NCBI GenBank assembly: GCA_013350335.1
Contig: CM023537.1
Span: 50,218,111 to 50,282,110, forward strand
DNA: 64,000 nt
Source of the DNA: Chimonanthus salicifolius
Taxonomy: Eukaryota > Streptophyta > Magnoliopsida > Laurales > Calycanthaceae
Direction of reading: 5' to 3'
The notes below the pieces were generated by a model that was given only the letters and a program-made list of their open reading frames with translations, searched no databases and had not been told where the DNA came from. Shown in pieces: positions 1 to 12,600 of the stretch (positions are counted from its first letter, which is position 1; every line of letters starts with the position of its first letter). A program made the position numbers and the translations under genes.

Positions 1-118
1 AAAAGTGGGTCAATCATTTAACAAATTAGTAGTCAATATTCATTTGATAAACGTTTAAAAATATCATAGGGAAAGAGTGTTAAGGTTGATCCTGGTAACT
101 ATTTTCTCATGATATGAC

Positions 119-231
119 CACGGGTGTAAATATCGGCCGATATCCGATATATATCTGCAATATTGGTGTGTTTTTAAAAAAAAAAATAGGAGAGAGAAAT
201 ATATCGGCCGATACCAAGATTTTGACCCCTG
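119..231. mobile_element. Degenerate hAT-type MITE-like piece with ATCGGCCGAT
   Basis: The ends read CACGGGTGTAAATATCGGCC and, on the opposite strand from the right, CAGGGGTCAAAATCTTGG, resembling the CAGGGGTTTAAA ends of the element at 5712-5999. Each end carries one ATCGGCCGAT palindrome. The flanks GATATGAC and GATATGTA agree at 6 of 8 positions only if the right end is set one base earlier, so the duplication is uncertain. Confidence 0.4.
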
Positions 232-369
232 ATATGTACAATAGAATGATAGGATTAGGAGGATAAGATTTGAGACATAGTCCATCACTTCAACTTGGAG
301 TGGTTGGGCTGCACTTTGGGCATGCCTGGGCAATTAGTCCCTGTTATAAATATAGGGTCCAGGCCTGAA

Positions 370-535
370 AATGGGCCTCGACCCTTTTTGGGGCCCTTAC
401 AGTTTTCCCAGCCCGAGTTATGTATTGTCTTTCCCTGGCCCGAACTATGGGTTTATTGTGTGTAACTTTTTTGGGCTTCCTCCATTCCTTTGAATGAATT
501 ACTTACCAATCATTAAATTAAAAAAAAAAAAAAAA
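370..535 (+). mobile_element. Retroposed LINE-like 3' tail with poly(A) and target duplication
   Basis: A 166-bp segment ends in a run of A and is flanked by AGGGTCCAGGCCTGAA (354-369) and AGGGTCCAGACCTGAA (536-551): 16 bp with one mismatch. This is the hallmark of target-primed insertion of a short 5'-truncated non-LTR element. No coding part remains, so the parent family is not known. Confidence 0.7.
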
Positions 536-1833
536 AGGGTCCAGACCTGAATATCCAAATCCCTTTGAGCCCAAGACTACTTTTTGTATTTGTTGGGTTT
601 TAACCTAAACTTATGCCGCATTGCACTTAGGTTTTTCTTGACTCATGTTTTGCTTGAGCGGGACATGGGCTTAAATTTGAATTATGCTGTCAAATGGTAA
701 AAAAAGAATGTATCATACATAAATAAATCTTGTGAATTTAAAATTTAAAATATAAATACTATTTAAACAAATGGATTTTCATCTAAGACTCAGGTTCAAC
801 GTAATAGTCAGGCACAGCCAGATCCAAATTCAAGATAACGAGCTTAATATATTTGGGCCCAAAGTGGAGCCCATCCCAAGCACAAAGAGAACCCCAAACT
901 CAAAATTCTTTCGAACTTTTGTATATAAGCTTGGATTGGGCCCAGCCCCTAGCCAACATCCCTCACCCTTACGCAAGGATCAAAATCTAGGCCGATACGC
1001 ATTTTATTGGTCATACGAATGAAATCTCGGCCGATATCACCGAGATTTAGAAGAGATCAATATCAAAATATGAAAAATGATAGATACGTCAACTATTTTT
1101 ATTATAGAGGACATGGTTGAGGTAATAAGTGGACATAAAACATTAGCTGAATATTCTTCTTCTTTTTTTTCAAAAGCTTTGATATTTTTTTTTTTTTTGA
1201 ATTTATATATGGGAAATTGAGGAATACCCAACGTAAAACTCCCACATAGATGTAGCTCAACTGGTTGGATTTTTAAAAAAAAATCATTCTTGATGTAAAT
1301 AGAAAAATGAATTTAAGTGCATTTTAAATGAAATGACCAATATTTTGAACAACAAATTGTCAATTCCATTAAAAACCAGAAATCTTATATCTCTCAAATT
1401 TTAAAGTAAAGTCAGTGAAAGAACGATGTGAAGTTGAATAGCATTTATTTAGTTATTTATTTATATAATATTAATAAAAGGAGTGCCAAAGAAATCAGCA
1501 AAATGTGCTCAATATTGGAGGCAGTAGGAAGTGGAGCAGCCGAGACTCGTTAATACTAATAAAGTAAACATTTCATTTTTGAATTGATCCAATCAAGTCG
1601 TCTCAGCTGACATTTTAAAGCGCGTAAACCCTAACGAATCCTTCCTTTGTCAAATAAACAATCAAAAATGAAGAAGCCACGTCTCGTCTCTGACTCTTGC
1701 AATAGTAATAATAAAAATAAAAAATAAAACACCTTGTACTTCACGTACACTTGCAAATCGTGTCCATTATCCAAACTTGTGCCACATATGGCCGGCCATA
1801 TGTTGAGGTCTAAACCTAGGTTAATAATCAAGG

Positions 1834-1836
<3 letters not shown>

Positions 1837-1882
<46 letters not shown>

Positions 1883-1911
1883 TTATTTATTTATTTATTT
1901 AAAAAAAAAAA
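1837..1911. repeat. Compound (AT)n-(TTTA)n-A(n) microsatellite
   Basis: About 42 bp of AT dinucleotides is followed by five TTTA units and an A run. Confidence 0.9.
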
Positions 1912-4900
1912 AGAATTGTACCACCGAGATATCCGTTAATAGACATATCAGCGATATCTCAGACCAAACAAGATTATTACCCTTAGTCTAAAGTCTAAAT
2001 TGTCTATTGAAGATAGCTCGGATTGATTATTAACTACAAATTGTCTGAACTGAATTTCGATGTGTAGAAAATAAATTTTTTGATTCCAAAAATTTTCGAA
2101 AGAAATTTGAAAATTAAAAGAAAAATGTTAAATTTAATTTAAAATTATATGTTTTTATATTCTTTGTTGATTTGATAAAATATCTGATTGATATCTTAAT
2201 TAATTCTGGAGAAGTTAATCAGTTATAATTTGTCACATAAATTTGAAAGTATAAAAATGACCTAAGGGTAAGTGTAGCATCTTCTATTCAAAATTATCTG
2301 CCGATAGTTTTAAAAAATATGCATTTACGTTTGAATTTATGCTTAAAAAAACAAGTTTCAAAACAGAGAATGACCATCTTAAGCGTGCGAAAGCTGTTGC
2401 ATGTTGCTTTTTGCCTTTGCTGGGTTTTTTGGAACTATCCAATGTTTGCCTCTCTTCATTGCGAACTTAATCGATATTTTGAATTTTGATTGGAATTTGT
2501 AATGAGAACATGCATCTTCACTTGGGGTTTTGATTCAATTAATAATTTATTTATATTAAATTTATTGCATTTCAATGGGTAAAAATTACTCAATTAAACT
2601 TTGATCATAAATATCCTTATTTATTAAATAAATTCAAAATGGCCCTTTTGTTAATTTCATTTCTTTTGAATTGGATTTGAAACAAATGGTTGGATCAAAT
2701 GATTAATTGCCTTTAGTTTTAGACCAAACAAATACTGCATTACATTGTTATTTATTTATAGGTGGACATTAGATAGGTATGGGCTAGATTCATTTTTCAA
2801 TTCAGTCTCTTTTATCCACATAGGTGTAACTCAACTTATTACCTCCCGCTATAAAAACATTACCTAAAATAACGCGTCAAAAGTCTATTAATAGATTCTC
2901 TAATTTAATACAAACCTGATATGAATTATTTTGAGATAGTAAAATTACAAATAACCCTCAATAAATTTAATTTAGTACTCCGTGAGTCTTTCCCAATTAT
3001 ACAACAATGCATGATTTTAGAAGATGAGAGTCGGAAGTGTAAACAATTACAGAATATCATATATGAACAAGTCAAAACTTATAAAAGAAGGTCGTCTTCT
3101 ATCTATCGCATTAAAAGGTGACTTGAAGCTCATCTAAAATGTTAAAGATTTGATTTAATGTGAAAAATAAAATATTAGGACAAGTAATTTGAGAAAATTT
3201 CAAAATACAAATAAGACAAGTATTTTGGGATAGAGAGAATAAATATGAGTCAGCTGAGTCACTCTGAGTTGAATTCAACTTCATGGGATTTTGAATCAAG
3301 CAAGTTGATAAATTTTTTAGATTCATTTATTAAAAAATTTAGTGTCAGTAGAATTTCAAATCAATTTTAAATTTTTGTACACTGAAGGACAGAAATAAAG
3401 AGGAGAGTGAGAGTAGCGGTGATGGTGTGAGTCAAGGACACGAGTCACAGACAGAGCTAAAAGTAAAGAGAAAGTGGAGAAAGAGAAAAAAGGAAACAGA
3501 GAAAAAAGGAAACAAAAATGATTGCTTTTGATGCATTTAACAAGGGTAGGTGGAATAGCCCCGCTCTTCATTCCGCATCTCCCGCGCTTTCCGCGTTTGA
3601 AACCCAACTGGGCCCACTTCACTCTTTTTTTTTTCATTACTCTATTTCTATTTTCGTCTCGAAAACCAAATCTAGATTTAATTTAAAAATACAACTTTGT
3701 TCTTTTAATTTGACAAATTTGATTTAACAAAAATATTTACTGAATTTTTTTGTTTATTAAGTTATTTTCTTAATGATAGGTACGCTAACTCAACTCCTTC
3801 ATTCATTTTTAATTTAAGTCAAATTAGGTTCGTGTGCTCTATCTAACTCAACGAATTTAAATTTTGAATTACCTAAATTATATATATACATAAACTCTTT
3901 ATATTTTATATTATTATTTGATTATTTTTAACAATTAACTCTTTAGTAACTTGGAGGTTGCCCCTTCCAATTTCTAATGCTCAATGTCCCAATCAAATTT
4001 TCTAAAACACATACACAATTACACATCATGAACACTTTAGTAACTTAAAAATAAAATTTCCTTTAGAAGTCACGATTTAATCTTTTTTAGTTGAATTTAA
4101 TGTTTATTCATTAAAGAATCTAAATCCATATTTAGTTAAAATTAGATTTCAATACTTTTAATAAGCTTCATATTTTAATATATATATTTTTTTTTGAATT
4201 AACATGTGAAAAATTCAGACACAGTGCTACTAAAATCTTCACGGATGAGTCCACTATCCTTTACGTACACTAAAATTAAACTATAAACACTGAAATCTGC
4301 AACCTCCTACTTTCTTTTTAGACAACCACTTCTTAATAAATGCACAAACGTGACCTAAGGTAGTAAGCTTTGACCAACGCTGTAGTGCTGTAATAGAAAA
4401 GGGTTTGGCGCGGACACCTGAGGATGGTTAAAGACGTTAGGTGTTTCTCAAATGCTTTTAAAACACTTCAATATCTTTCTTCATCTTGATAGTGATGCTG
4501 TACTGAATTGGAGAGCTTCTCCTCTTGTACACTATAGTTTTTTATATATTTCAATTTTTTAATATTTATTAAAGTATATAATTTTAAAAAAAAATTATCA
4601 ATATATATACATTATATATATATATTAATGTGATGTTTTTAGATGTATAATAAAAAGTTTCTCTTTGTTAAATGTTAATATTTGAAATATGTAAATTTAG
4701 AATATTTGAAAATGTCAACTTTTACTGTGTTGATGTTGTTCACGAGCAGCTACATGAATAGACCCTGATGTAGGAAAGTGAGTACGTTTGAGAGGTCTTT
4801 TTGAAAAGGACACATAACTGACTCAAGTTGATCTTAACTTTAATTGGATTATATGCCACTCGACAATTAAATGAAGTTCATTGGCTTTATAAAATTAAAA

Positions 4901-5275
4901 AAATATATATTATTTATATATGTTTATAGAATATTAATCTCATCAAACGTTTACAACCATCATATTTGAATATGAAAAATCAATAATTAAAATGAAGCTC
5001 TCTATCTACTATCAACTTTGTTTATCTAAATCAAATGGATAAAAAATTTCAAATGAAATATGTTTCTTATTCTTTTTTACTAAAGTATCTAAGCCTCTTA
5101 CAGCACTTGATTAATGTTTAAGACATTTTCAAATCTCCCTACCCACATACACTGGAAAAACCTATAACTCTTTAGATTGGAATTATTGAAGTCAGAACTC
5201 TTGTTTTTCAATTAACTTATAAATAAGCTCTTAACTTATAAATAAGTTTAGTATTACAACTCAGCTGTCACGGCC

Positions 5276-6317
5276 CACACTCCGGCACGTGACTCAAACA
5301 CTACATAATTTTTTTTTAGCATAAATATATTCAACCATTAGGAAGTTATCATTCATCACAACCAAAGTTTACTACATAGTTCCAATGTCCTGGTTCAACA
5401 TGAATACAAATTACGTTAACACCACTCCATGACATCAGTTTCAAAATTCAAAAGCTGAGGGCTTCAAGAGTGTCGGCTTCCGACCCTCCTCCGTGGGGCC
5501 CTAACGGCCCTGATTCCATCATTCCTCATGCATATGTGAGTTAGTACCCAAGCAACATTAATGGCAAGAGAACATATACCCTAAAATATAATACATAGCA
5601 AAACATATCCTAAAGACATCACAGATTTCATTTAAGCATTAGCATGACACAACTCACCAGGCCGTCCCATCATCCCCACTTCTTAGCAACTACAGTCACA
5701 CCCCTAGTAACCAGGGGTTTAAAAATCGGTATCGGCCGATATATCGGCCGATACGATATGTCGACCGATATATCGTTATCGGCCGATATATCGGCCGATA
5801 TTTTTCTCTTTCTTCCTCGTTTTTTTAAATATCGGCCGATATCGGCCGATATTTTGATATCGGCTGATATAATACGGCCGATATCAAAACCGATACGGTG
5901 AATATCGGCCGATACGATACGTATCGGCCGATATTTACATCTCCAAAACCGATATATATCGGCCGATACGATACGTATCGGCCGATATTTAAACCCCTGC
6001 TAGTAACTACTCACTCTTCGTACATTTCATCTATAATTTCCTTTTTTTCTTCATAACTTAGCAACCACAATTAATCGCATCCAACACTATTTACAAATAT
6101 TCATTTGAAGTTCAGAATTTACTCAATACAACCATTTAAATACATAAAAGTCTAACCAACTTGCTGCGGGGTAAGATCCCTCACCTATTGATCCAATGGC
6201 GAGTTGTCGGTTCTCATGGGATAGCGATTGCTAGCTTCTAGATGATCAACGACTGCCCAAATACTAACACGCAAAGAATACACATCAATCAAATGCCCAA
6301 AGACATCGAAGGAAGGA
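5276..6317 (-). repeat. Possible LTR-derived sequence interrupted by a MITE
   Basis: The segment opens TGTCACGGCCCACAC, like the TGTCACGTCCCGCC and TGTAACGCCCC openings of other repeats in this window. It contains no gene. The hAT-type MITE at 5712-5999 sits inside it. Its right border is not defined. Confidence 0.3.
5712..5999. mobile_element. hAT-type MITE built from ATCGGCCGAT palindromes
   Basis: A 288-bp element bounded by perfect 12-bp terminal inverted repeats CAGGGGTTTAAA / TTTAAACCCCTG and by the perfect 8-bp direct repeat CTAGTAAC (5704-5711 and 6000-6007). An 8-bp duplication with CAGGG-type ends is the signature of the hAT superfamily. It has no coding capacity. The interior has ten exact copies of the palindrome ATCGGCCGAT by eye, including two near-identical blocks of about 33 bp at 5903-5936 and 5957-5990. 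Confidence 0.88.
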
Positions 6318-6852
6318 TGTGATAACCTAATCCCAACACAATATTGTCCGCTTTGGGCCCGCACGGTTTTGCTTTGGGCTCGACCCACCAGGCCAGGCCT
6401 GGCCCAAAAAGGTATCGTATTGGTTTGAGGGGCTGCTCCCTCTTATAATCACCCCCACCATCCACCTCATCGGTGATGTGGGATTTTCCCATACCCCCAT
6501 TTGGGTGGGGTTTTATAATCCACCCTCTCTTAAGACTAGAGTCGTCCCCGACTCTATCACGTCATATAGACAAAGGGTCCACAAAGGCAGGCAATGTTAC
6601 ACAAGTAGAGAACCTACACAATCAGAGTATTGAACCGTGCTCTGATACCACTTGTGATGACCCGACCCCTAATACAATAATGTTTGCTTTGGGCCCCACC
6701 TAGGCATGCACGGTTTTGCTTTGTGCCCGACCCACCAGATCATGCCCAAAAGGCCTCGTGTTGGTTTGAACCCCTCTTATAATCACCCCCACCACTCACC
6801 ACATAGGTGATGTGGGACTTTTCCTATACCCCCATGTGGGTGGGGTGTTACA
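6318..6852 (-). mobile_element. TRIM retrotransposon (two about 200-bp LTRs)
   Basis: Direct repeats of about 200 bp (6318-6518 and 6653-6852) flank a 134-bp non-coding centre. On the minus strand the LTR runs TGTAACACCCCACCC to TCATCACA, followed after two bases by TGGTATCAGAGC, a perfect initiator-tRNA-Met primer-binding site (6639-6650); a purine tract AAGAGAGGGTGGA precedes the other LTR. The 5-bp duplication AAGGA flanks it (6313-6317, 6853-6857). The size and lack of genes fit a terminal-repeat retrotransposon in miniature. Confidence 0.87.
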
Positions 6853-7099
6853 AAGGACCAATCTTAGACTTTAACCAAAAAACAAAAAAAAAACCCTAAT
6901 TATCTGGCCCATCGAAGACACCACCTCTCTTCGCGTAGGAGAAGAGGGAGAGGTCCCATCACCTCTCCACTAATTTCGGCCCAACACCCCATTTTCCCCA
7001 AACAAATCCCTCAACTGGATAAAGTGGGGTTTCTACTACCAACCTCATTGGGTTTTCCTCGTTTTACGAGGTTAAACATCATTTTTTCCATACCCATCT

Positions 7100-7390
7100 G
7101 TTTTACATCAAAAGTAGGGCTGCAACTCTGGTCGGGCAGGTCGGGTTCCTAAAAACCCAACCCGACCCAAGTTGATATATATGGAACCTGACCCAACCCA
7201 ACTCAAATTCTCAACCAGAACTTTACAACCCAAATTCTAACTTGAATTAACCCGAACTCTGACCCTATCTACATTCTGAACCCATTTTAGCCTAATTTTA
7301 GCAGGATCAAGTCGGGTTAACTTGTAAAATCCTCAACCCGACAGACCCGAATTCCATGCAGGTTTTTATCTTCTCAACCCGACCTGGCCT
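7100..7390. repeat. GGTCGGGT-rich repeat
   Basis: The stretch starts AGGGCTGCAACTCTGG and carries several CAACCCGACC / GGTCGGGTT motifs in both orientations. A related piece ends CCGAGTTACATCCCTA at about 14270-14432. This looks like a common plant MITE type, but I could not fix its ends. Confidence 0.35.
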
Positions 7391-9663
7391 GTCACGTCCC
7401 GCCTTCCAACACCTAAATGGATGTAATCTGACTGCACAATTTAAAATCACATGTTCATCTAAACGGGTCTTACGTCACAAACTAACCAAAATAAATAACA
7501 TTCTCAAACTCACCAAAATAAATATTCCATCACATAAAGCTTTCAAAACTCACCAATTGACTTACATTCCCAAAGTAACCAAAATAAATAACATTCTCAA
7601 TTTTACTCAATACTTGAATTTATTATCCAAATCCAAACAACCAAATAAATGAATAAACAAGTTCATCAAAATCCAATTTATAATCTAAGTACTAAATTCT
7701 TCAATAAGCTATACGGTTCTAAGTATCCTCCAATGATTCCTCGTTTTCTAAGCTTGGTTTTGATCATCATCCAGATCCAAGTCCAAGGGATTACCTGCAA
7801 TGTAAGGGATGAGCTTCATGCCAAGTGAAAAAACAATAATACAATTCATTAAGCATGTTCCCATTATTCAAACTTAAATCATGTAGAATAATTTTCAACA
7901 TAAATAAACACGTTATATCCCATGCATATGATCAATGCCCTATGTTCAATACCATACGCCAATGCCCAATGCCCATGCAACTCAATCTATTTCCACATCC
8001 TTCATCACCATGTCATAGTCTCATGATTTGCCAGAATGACTCAACTTCAGTTAAGTGCCCACCCTGACAAAATCATGGAACACAATTGTGCGCCGTCACT
8101 AATGTGACCAAACAGTTAACCAGGACCCAACAGTCACGATTTGACATGCCTGTCATTTCAGAGAACCAGGACCCAACAGTCACAACCTGACCAACCTGTT
8201 GCTCCAGCGAAACATGACCCAGCAGTCACAATCTGACCGGCATGTCCATCCCAATGGCACAGGACCTATCAGTCACAATTTGACTGGCCTGTCACTCCCA
8301 CAAACTCCATTCCCATACCCAATCCTAATGAATATGAGAATGACATACTCAATGCAATGCCTAACAATATCTCTACTATCATGCCACCATTATTCACAAC
8401 ATGCTATAATTTCTAACTGCATACTCCAAGAATTATAGAACCATTTTAAGCATGATTTACAATGTATACACGTATTCCATAACATAGTATCATGTTCAAC
8501 ATTGCTCTCGCATGCATATTGTTCCAACAATGCGTATAACGTAACATAAGCAACATTGCATAACACATAGATAATATGAGAATTATACAATTATACTACT
8601 CGAGTCTATATCATGCCAATTAATCACATAAAATCCAAAAACACCATGTAATTCAAATTCATCCATCATACCAAAACCTACAATTTCACAAGTCATCTTA
8701 ACCACATCTAGTCGAATATGAGTGTTAGACCTTTCAACAATGCTGATAGTTGGTTCCACAATTTCGGGTTTACTGAGTCCACTCACGGCTATTAAAACAT
8801 GTTAACCCAATACTTCCCTTACACTACTGTGAGTCTTACACCGAAATCCAACCGTCCTTCTATTGAATACTCAGTCTACTTCAGGTCCAACCATCACATT
8901 CCAAAATACATAGCAACACATTGTAATATTTTTCATTGCACATTTAGATAAACAAAACATGCAATTGAAATTATTCTCATCACCTAGAAGTTTGTGAACT
9001 GTAATTGATGAATCCAAACGCTCTCCAACTTGTGGTCAAGTATTAAGAATTTTGGGATGTGCTGCACATAATTTATTTTGAGGTTCCAACTACAATTAAT
9101 ATGTGATTATTAAATGTCTTGGCAGATTTACATTAAATAAAAGTAAGGTATATTGTTGCCCCAACCGTGACCTAAGGGTTATCCTGAAGTCTAAGGTTAA
9201 GGGTGAAGGTTGAGTCCATGCCCTACATGGCTAAACCAAAGCCCAACCTACTGGTTACTAGAAAAACAATAAAAACCTGGACCGTGAATTAAGTAATACA
9301 GATAGTCCACTAATTGAAAACATAATGTGGGTTTTCCCAAAACTAGTTCTCAGATATATAAGACAATTTTGCAAAATAGTGGAGGAAACATATACTACTT
9401 TACTTGATTAAAGGGTCTAAGTAAACTAAAACTGAAGTAACGAGGTTGTCGGTACAACAAAATGAGAGAGGCTTGTAAAAATACTTTGGCTAACAGATGA
9501 GAAAATGAACCAAGATGATAATTACATATCTACTAAGAATTCCAAAATCTTATAATAAGGTAATGGAAATAACACTGCCCCTTTCTCAAAACAATATAAG
9601 TAAATCTTGAAAGTTATAAATCAACAACTGTAACAAAAGCTTCTAAATCAATAATTACTTTTC
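7391..9663 (-). repeat. Possible minus-strand LTR, left part
   Basis: No gene is present. The layout, from TGTCACGTCCCGCC at the left through a VNTR (8118-8305), parallels the minus-strand LTR at 60304-64000. It stops exactly where the LTR at 9664 begins, and GA-rich then AT-rich DNA of the expected kind resumes at 12710-14200. This is an inference from architecture only. Confidence 0.35.
8118..8305. repeat. 47-bp minisatellite, four units
   Basis: The motif CAGGACCCAACAGTCAC recurs in diverged form at about 8120, 8167, 8213 and 8260, giving a period of 46-47 bp. Each unit continues with a TGACYNGCCTGTC-like segment. Confidence 0.8.
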
Positions 9664-12600
9664 TGTGACACCCTGAGTTTTTAGAATTGATAAATAATAG
9701 ATTTTTAATAATTAATTGAGACTAATATGATTTAATCAATTAATTAAGAGAGATGTGGTGAATTTAATTGAGATTTTAAAATGAATTAATTTATGAAATT
9801 AATTTATAAGGAATCGGTGACGTGGCGTCACGCCACATGGGCGATGACGTGTCATGCCACGTGTAGAAGGGACCCAAGTGGTACACCTTAAATACTTAAG
9901 GGTTAAAAAGGAACGAAAAGAAAGGCCATGCGGTTTGACTAAATCTACACGGCAATTTCACATCCCATTATCTCATGCGCACGGCACTCTCCTGTTCCAC
10001 TTTCCACTCATGTACGACTCTCACCCACTCTCCTACACATGTGCACGGTAGTTCCACCTGCCCACATTATTAGTGCACGACACCATCTTCCTCTCTTTTC
10101 TTCACACATCAAACTCCAATCTTCCATACCTTCCACTGAGAATACCATCTACACTGTTTTTAACTTCCCTACTGCTGCTCTAAAGCAAGGAAGGAATCAA
10201 GAAGGAAATGAGAAGAATGAAAGAGGGAAGGATTTTCGGAAAACTCCATTTAAGGTTGGTTCATCTTTTAAGTTTAATAGTTAGATTTAAATTGAAGTTT
10301 AAGGCGATTTAAAATCAACCCTAAACGGATTTGGATTAAAGGAATAAGGATAGAGAAGATTCAGTAATTTTCGAGTACTTCTCCAATCCACGAATTTAGA
10401 GTTAAATCAATGAAATTGATTACGTAATTATAAATTTTAATCTCTAAGGATGTGAGTACTCACATATGGAATAAATCTAAAGGGTTAGATTTAAAGAACA
10501 TGATCAATAACCTACCCTACTGTGATTCCCGATTTCAGGAAACTCGGTTTGCACTCTATAAAATTCTGCAGAGTGACTGTCTGTAAAAGACAGGCTTCAG
10601 AACCCGTCTCGAAACATCCGAAACAAGTTCCAAAGGTTCAGAACAATCCGAGGGAACAATGATGTTTCGAGGACTCTCAGAAAGAATAGAGTCTCGAAAC
10701 ATGACTCAATCATTCCGAGACCAAATTCTGAGGAGATTGAAATCAGAAAACAGAACGTGGAATTTTGGTTAAGTCCATATGAGAACCAAAGTCTCGGAAT
10801 CTGGCTCGGAAGTACCGATGCTAAGTTCCAAGCACTATATTTTATAAATGAAATCAAGAATTCACTCGGAAGTACAGAGAGAGGATTTGTAGTTCCGAAC
10901 TCTCGGAACTTGATTCGGAAGTGTCGAGGTCAAGTTCCGACCGCTGTATTGTATAACCGAAACCAGTAAGTCTCTCGAAAATACCGAGCGAGGACTTGAC
11001 ATTCCGAGCACTATAATTTATAAATGAAATCAGTAATTCTCTCGGCAGTACCGAGAGAGGGCCTAAAGTTCCGAACACTCGAAACTTGATTCGGGAATAC
11101 CGAAGGCAAGTTCCGAGCAAACCAGTGAACCAGTATACTTCGGAATGATCCGAAGGAGACATTGATATTCCGAAGCTTCGGAAGTTCTGAGGAATTGGTG
11201 ACATAAGTTCCGAACCTACAGTATTATCTACATGGTTGGGTTCGACACGAACGTAAGATTAACGAGACATCATTAAATGAGAAATTAATGAAAGTGGTAA
11301 GTGTAGATTGGAAAACAAGAAGACGAACTGATCATACGGTTTGTTGTATTTTGATTCATGAATATAAGCAGAGGATCGGAGGGTGATTTAGGAGGTGTAC
11401 GTACTACGTAGTTCACTCCTTCATGGAATCCTATTGATCAAGCAGGTTTTTCTACTTTCTTGAATTATCAAGTAATTAATTATATTATTTTGAACTATTA
11501 GTCATTTTCAATACATGATGTTTTAATTTATCGATGTATAGACATGAAAAACATGCATCTTATGTGGGATGGGAATAGATAAGTCAAAGGTTAAGAGATG
11601 ATAAACTCTAACGTTAAATATTGAAATGAATTAACTATTATGTATGCCCGCGTCCATTGGTCATAAATTATGGCATATTAATTGGGCAGAAAGCTCTAGA
11701 GTCAGAAGAAGTCCCGAAACCTGCGCAGGAGTATGGGTGTTTAGCACTCCCCCAATAATTCCGGTTAAATGCTAGTATTGGGTAATAGCTCCCAGCTGGT
11801 GCCCCAGGATTACTATGGACATAATGACCAATGTTTTTAACTGTTCGATGAGAATAAGATAGGGAGAAATGCATGGGACATGAGTAAGGTTTGCATAAAT
11901 TCATGTCACCATGGCATATTATATTTTATTGTTTTGATAAGTAATTGAAAGTATTATGACTATGGTTTGAATTATAAAATGGTTATGAAATAGCTTTGAA
12001 TACTTTATGAGTATAAACTATGAACTGATTTAGAAATATGGGATGGGGATGATTTTCAATTGAACTATATAATATAAATAACTTATACATGTTTTCCCCC
12101 GATTTTATATATATATCACATGTTGTTACCCACTTCGATGGAAATTCCCACTGGCCATGGACTAAGCCCACAAAACTCTTCTCTTTTAGCAATTAATACA
12201 GGAAAGGAGAAAGGTGACGAGGCAGGACCAAGTACCAGTCAGGCGTAGAACGATGATGGAAGCAAGGAGAAGGATTCGTAGAGTCTTACAGCTTTATATT
12301 TTTGGAGATAGAAGATAACCTTATTTCTTTAGTTATATTTCGTGAACAAGTAATTATGAATGAGTTATGTGTTTGAGAAATTATTTGAGAATGCATAAAC
12401 TCCTAAGTGAGGTTGTTAGACCATTTATTTGTGAAATAATTTTATGGGAATTATTATGCTTTGCTTTGATTGAGAAAGATTATATTTCAATGTATAAAAT
12501 GTTATATACATATTTTCGCAGGTTATAAGTTAGTGTGTTGCCAATTATACATGGACTATGTTCATGTGCACACACTAGTTCGGTCAGTCAAGAGTCGAAT

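Larger units (their letters stand above)
1..5275. other. AT-rich intergenic DNA, no gene seen
   Basis: Short open frames here lack motifs. Recognisable items are a palindrome-bearing MITE-like piece (119-231), a retroposed LINE tail (370-535), an imperfect hairpin at 1022-1048 (AAATCTCGG and CCGAGATTT around 9 bases), SINE-like box A fragments near 1247 and 2823, and an (AT)n-(TTTA)n-A(n) microsatellite (1837-1911). For 2000-5275 I see nothing else. Confidence 0.75.
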
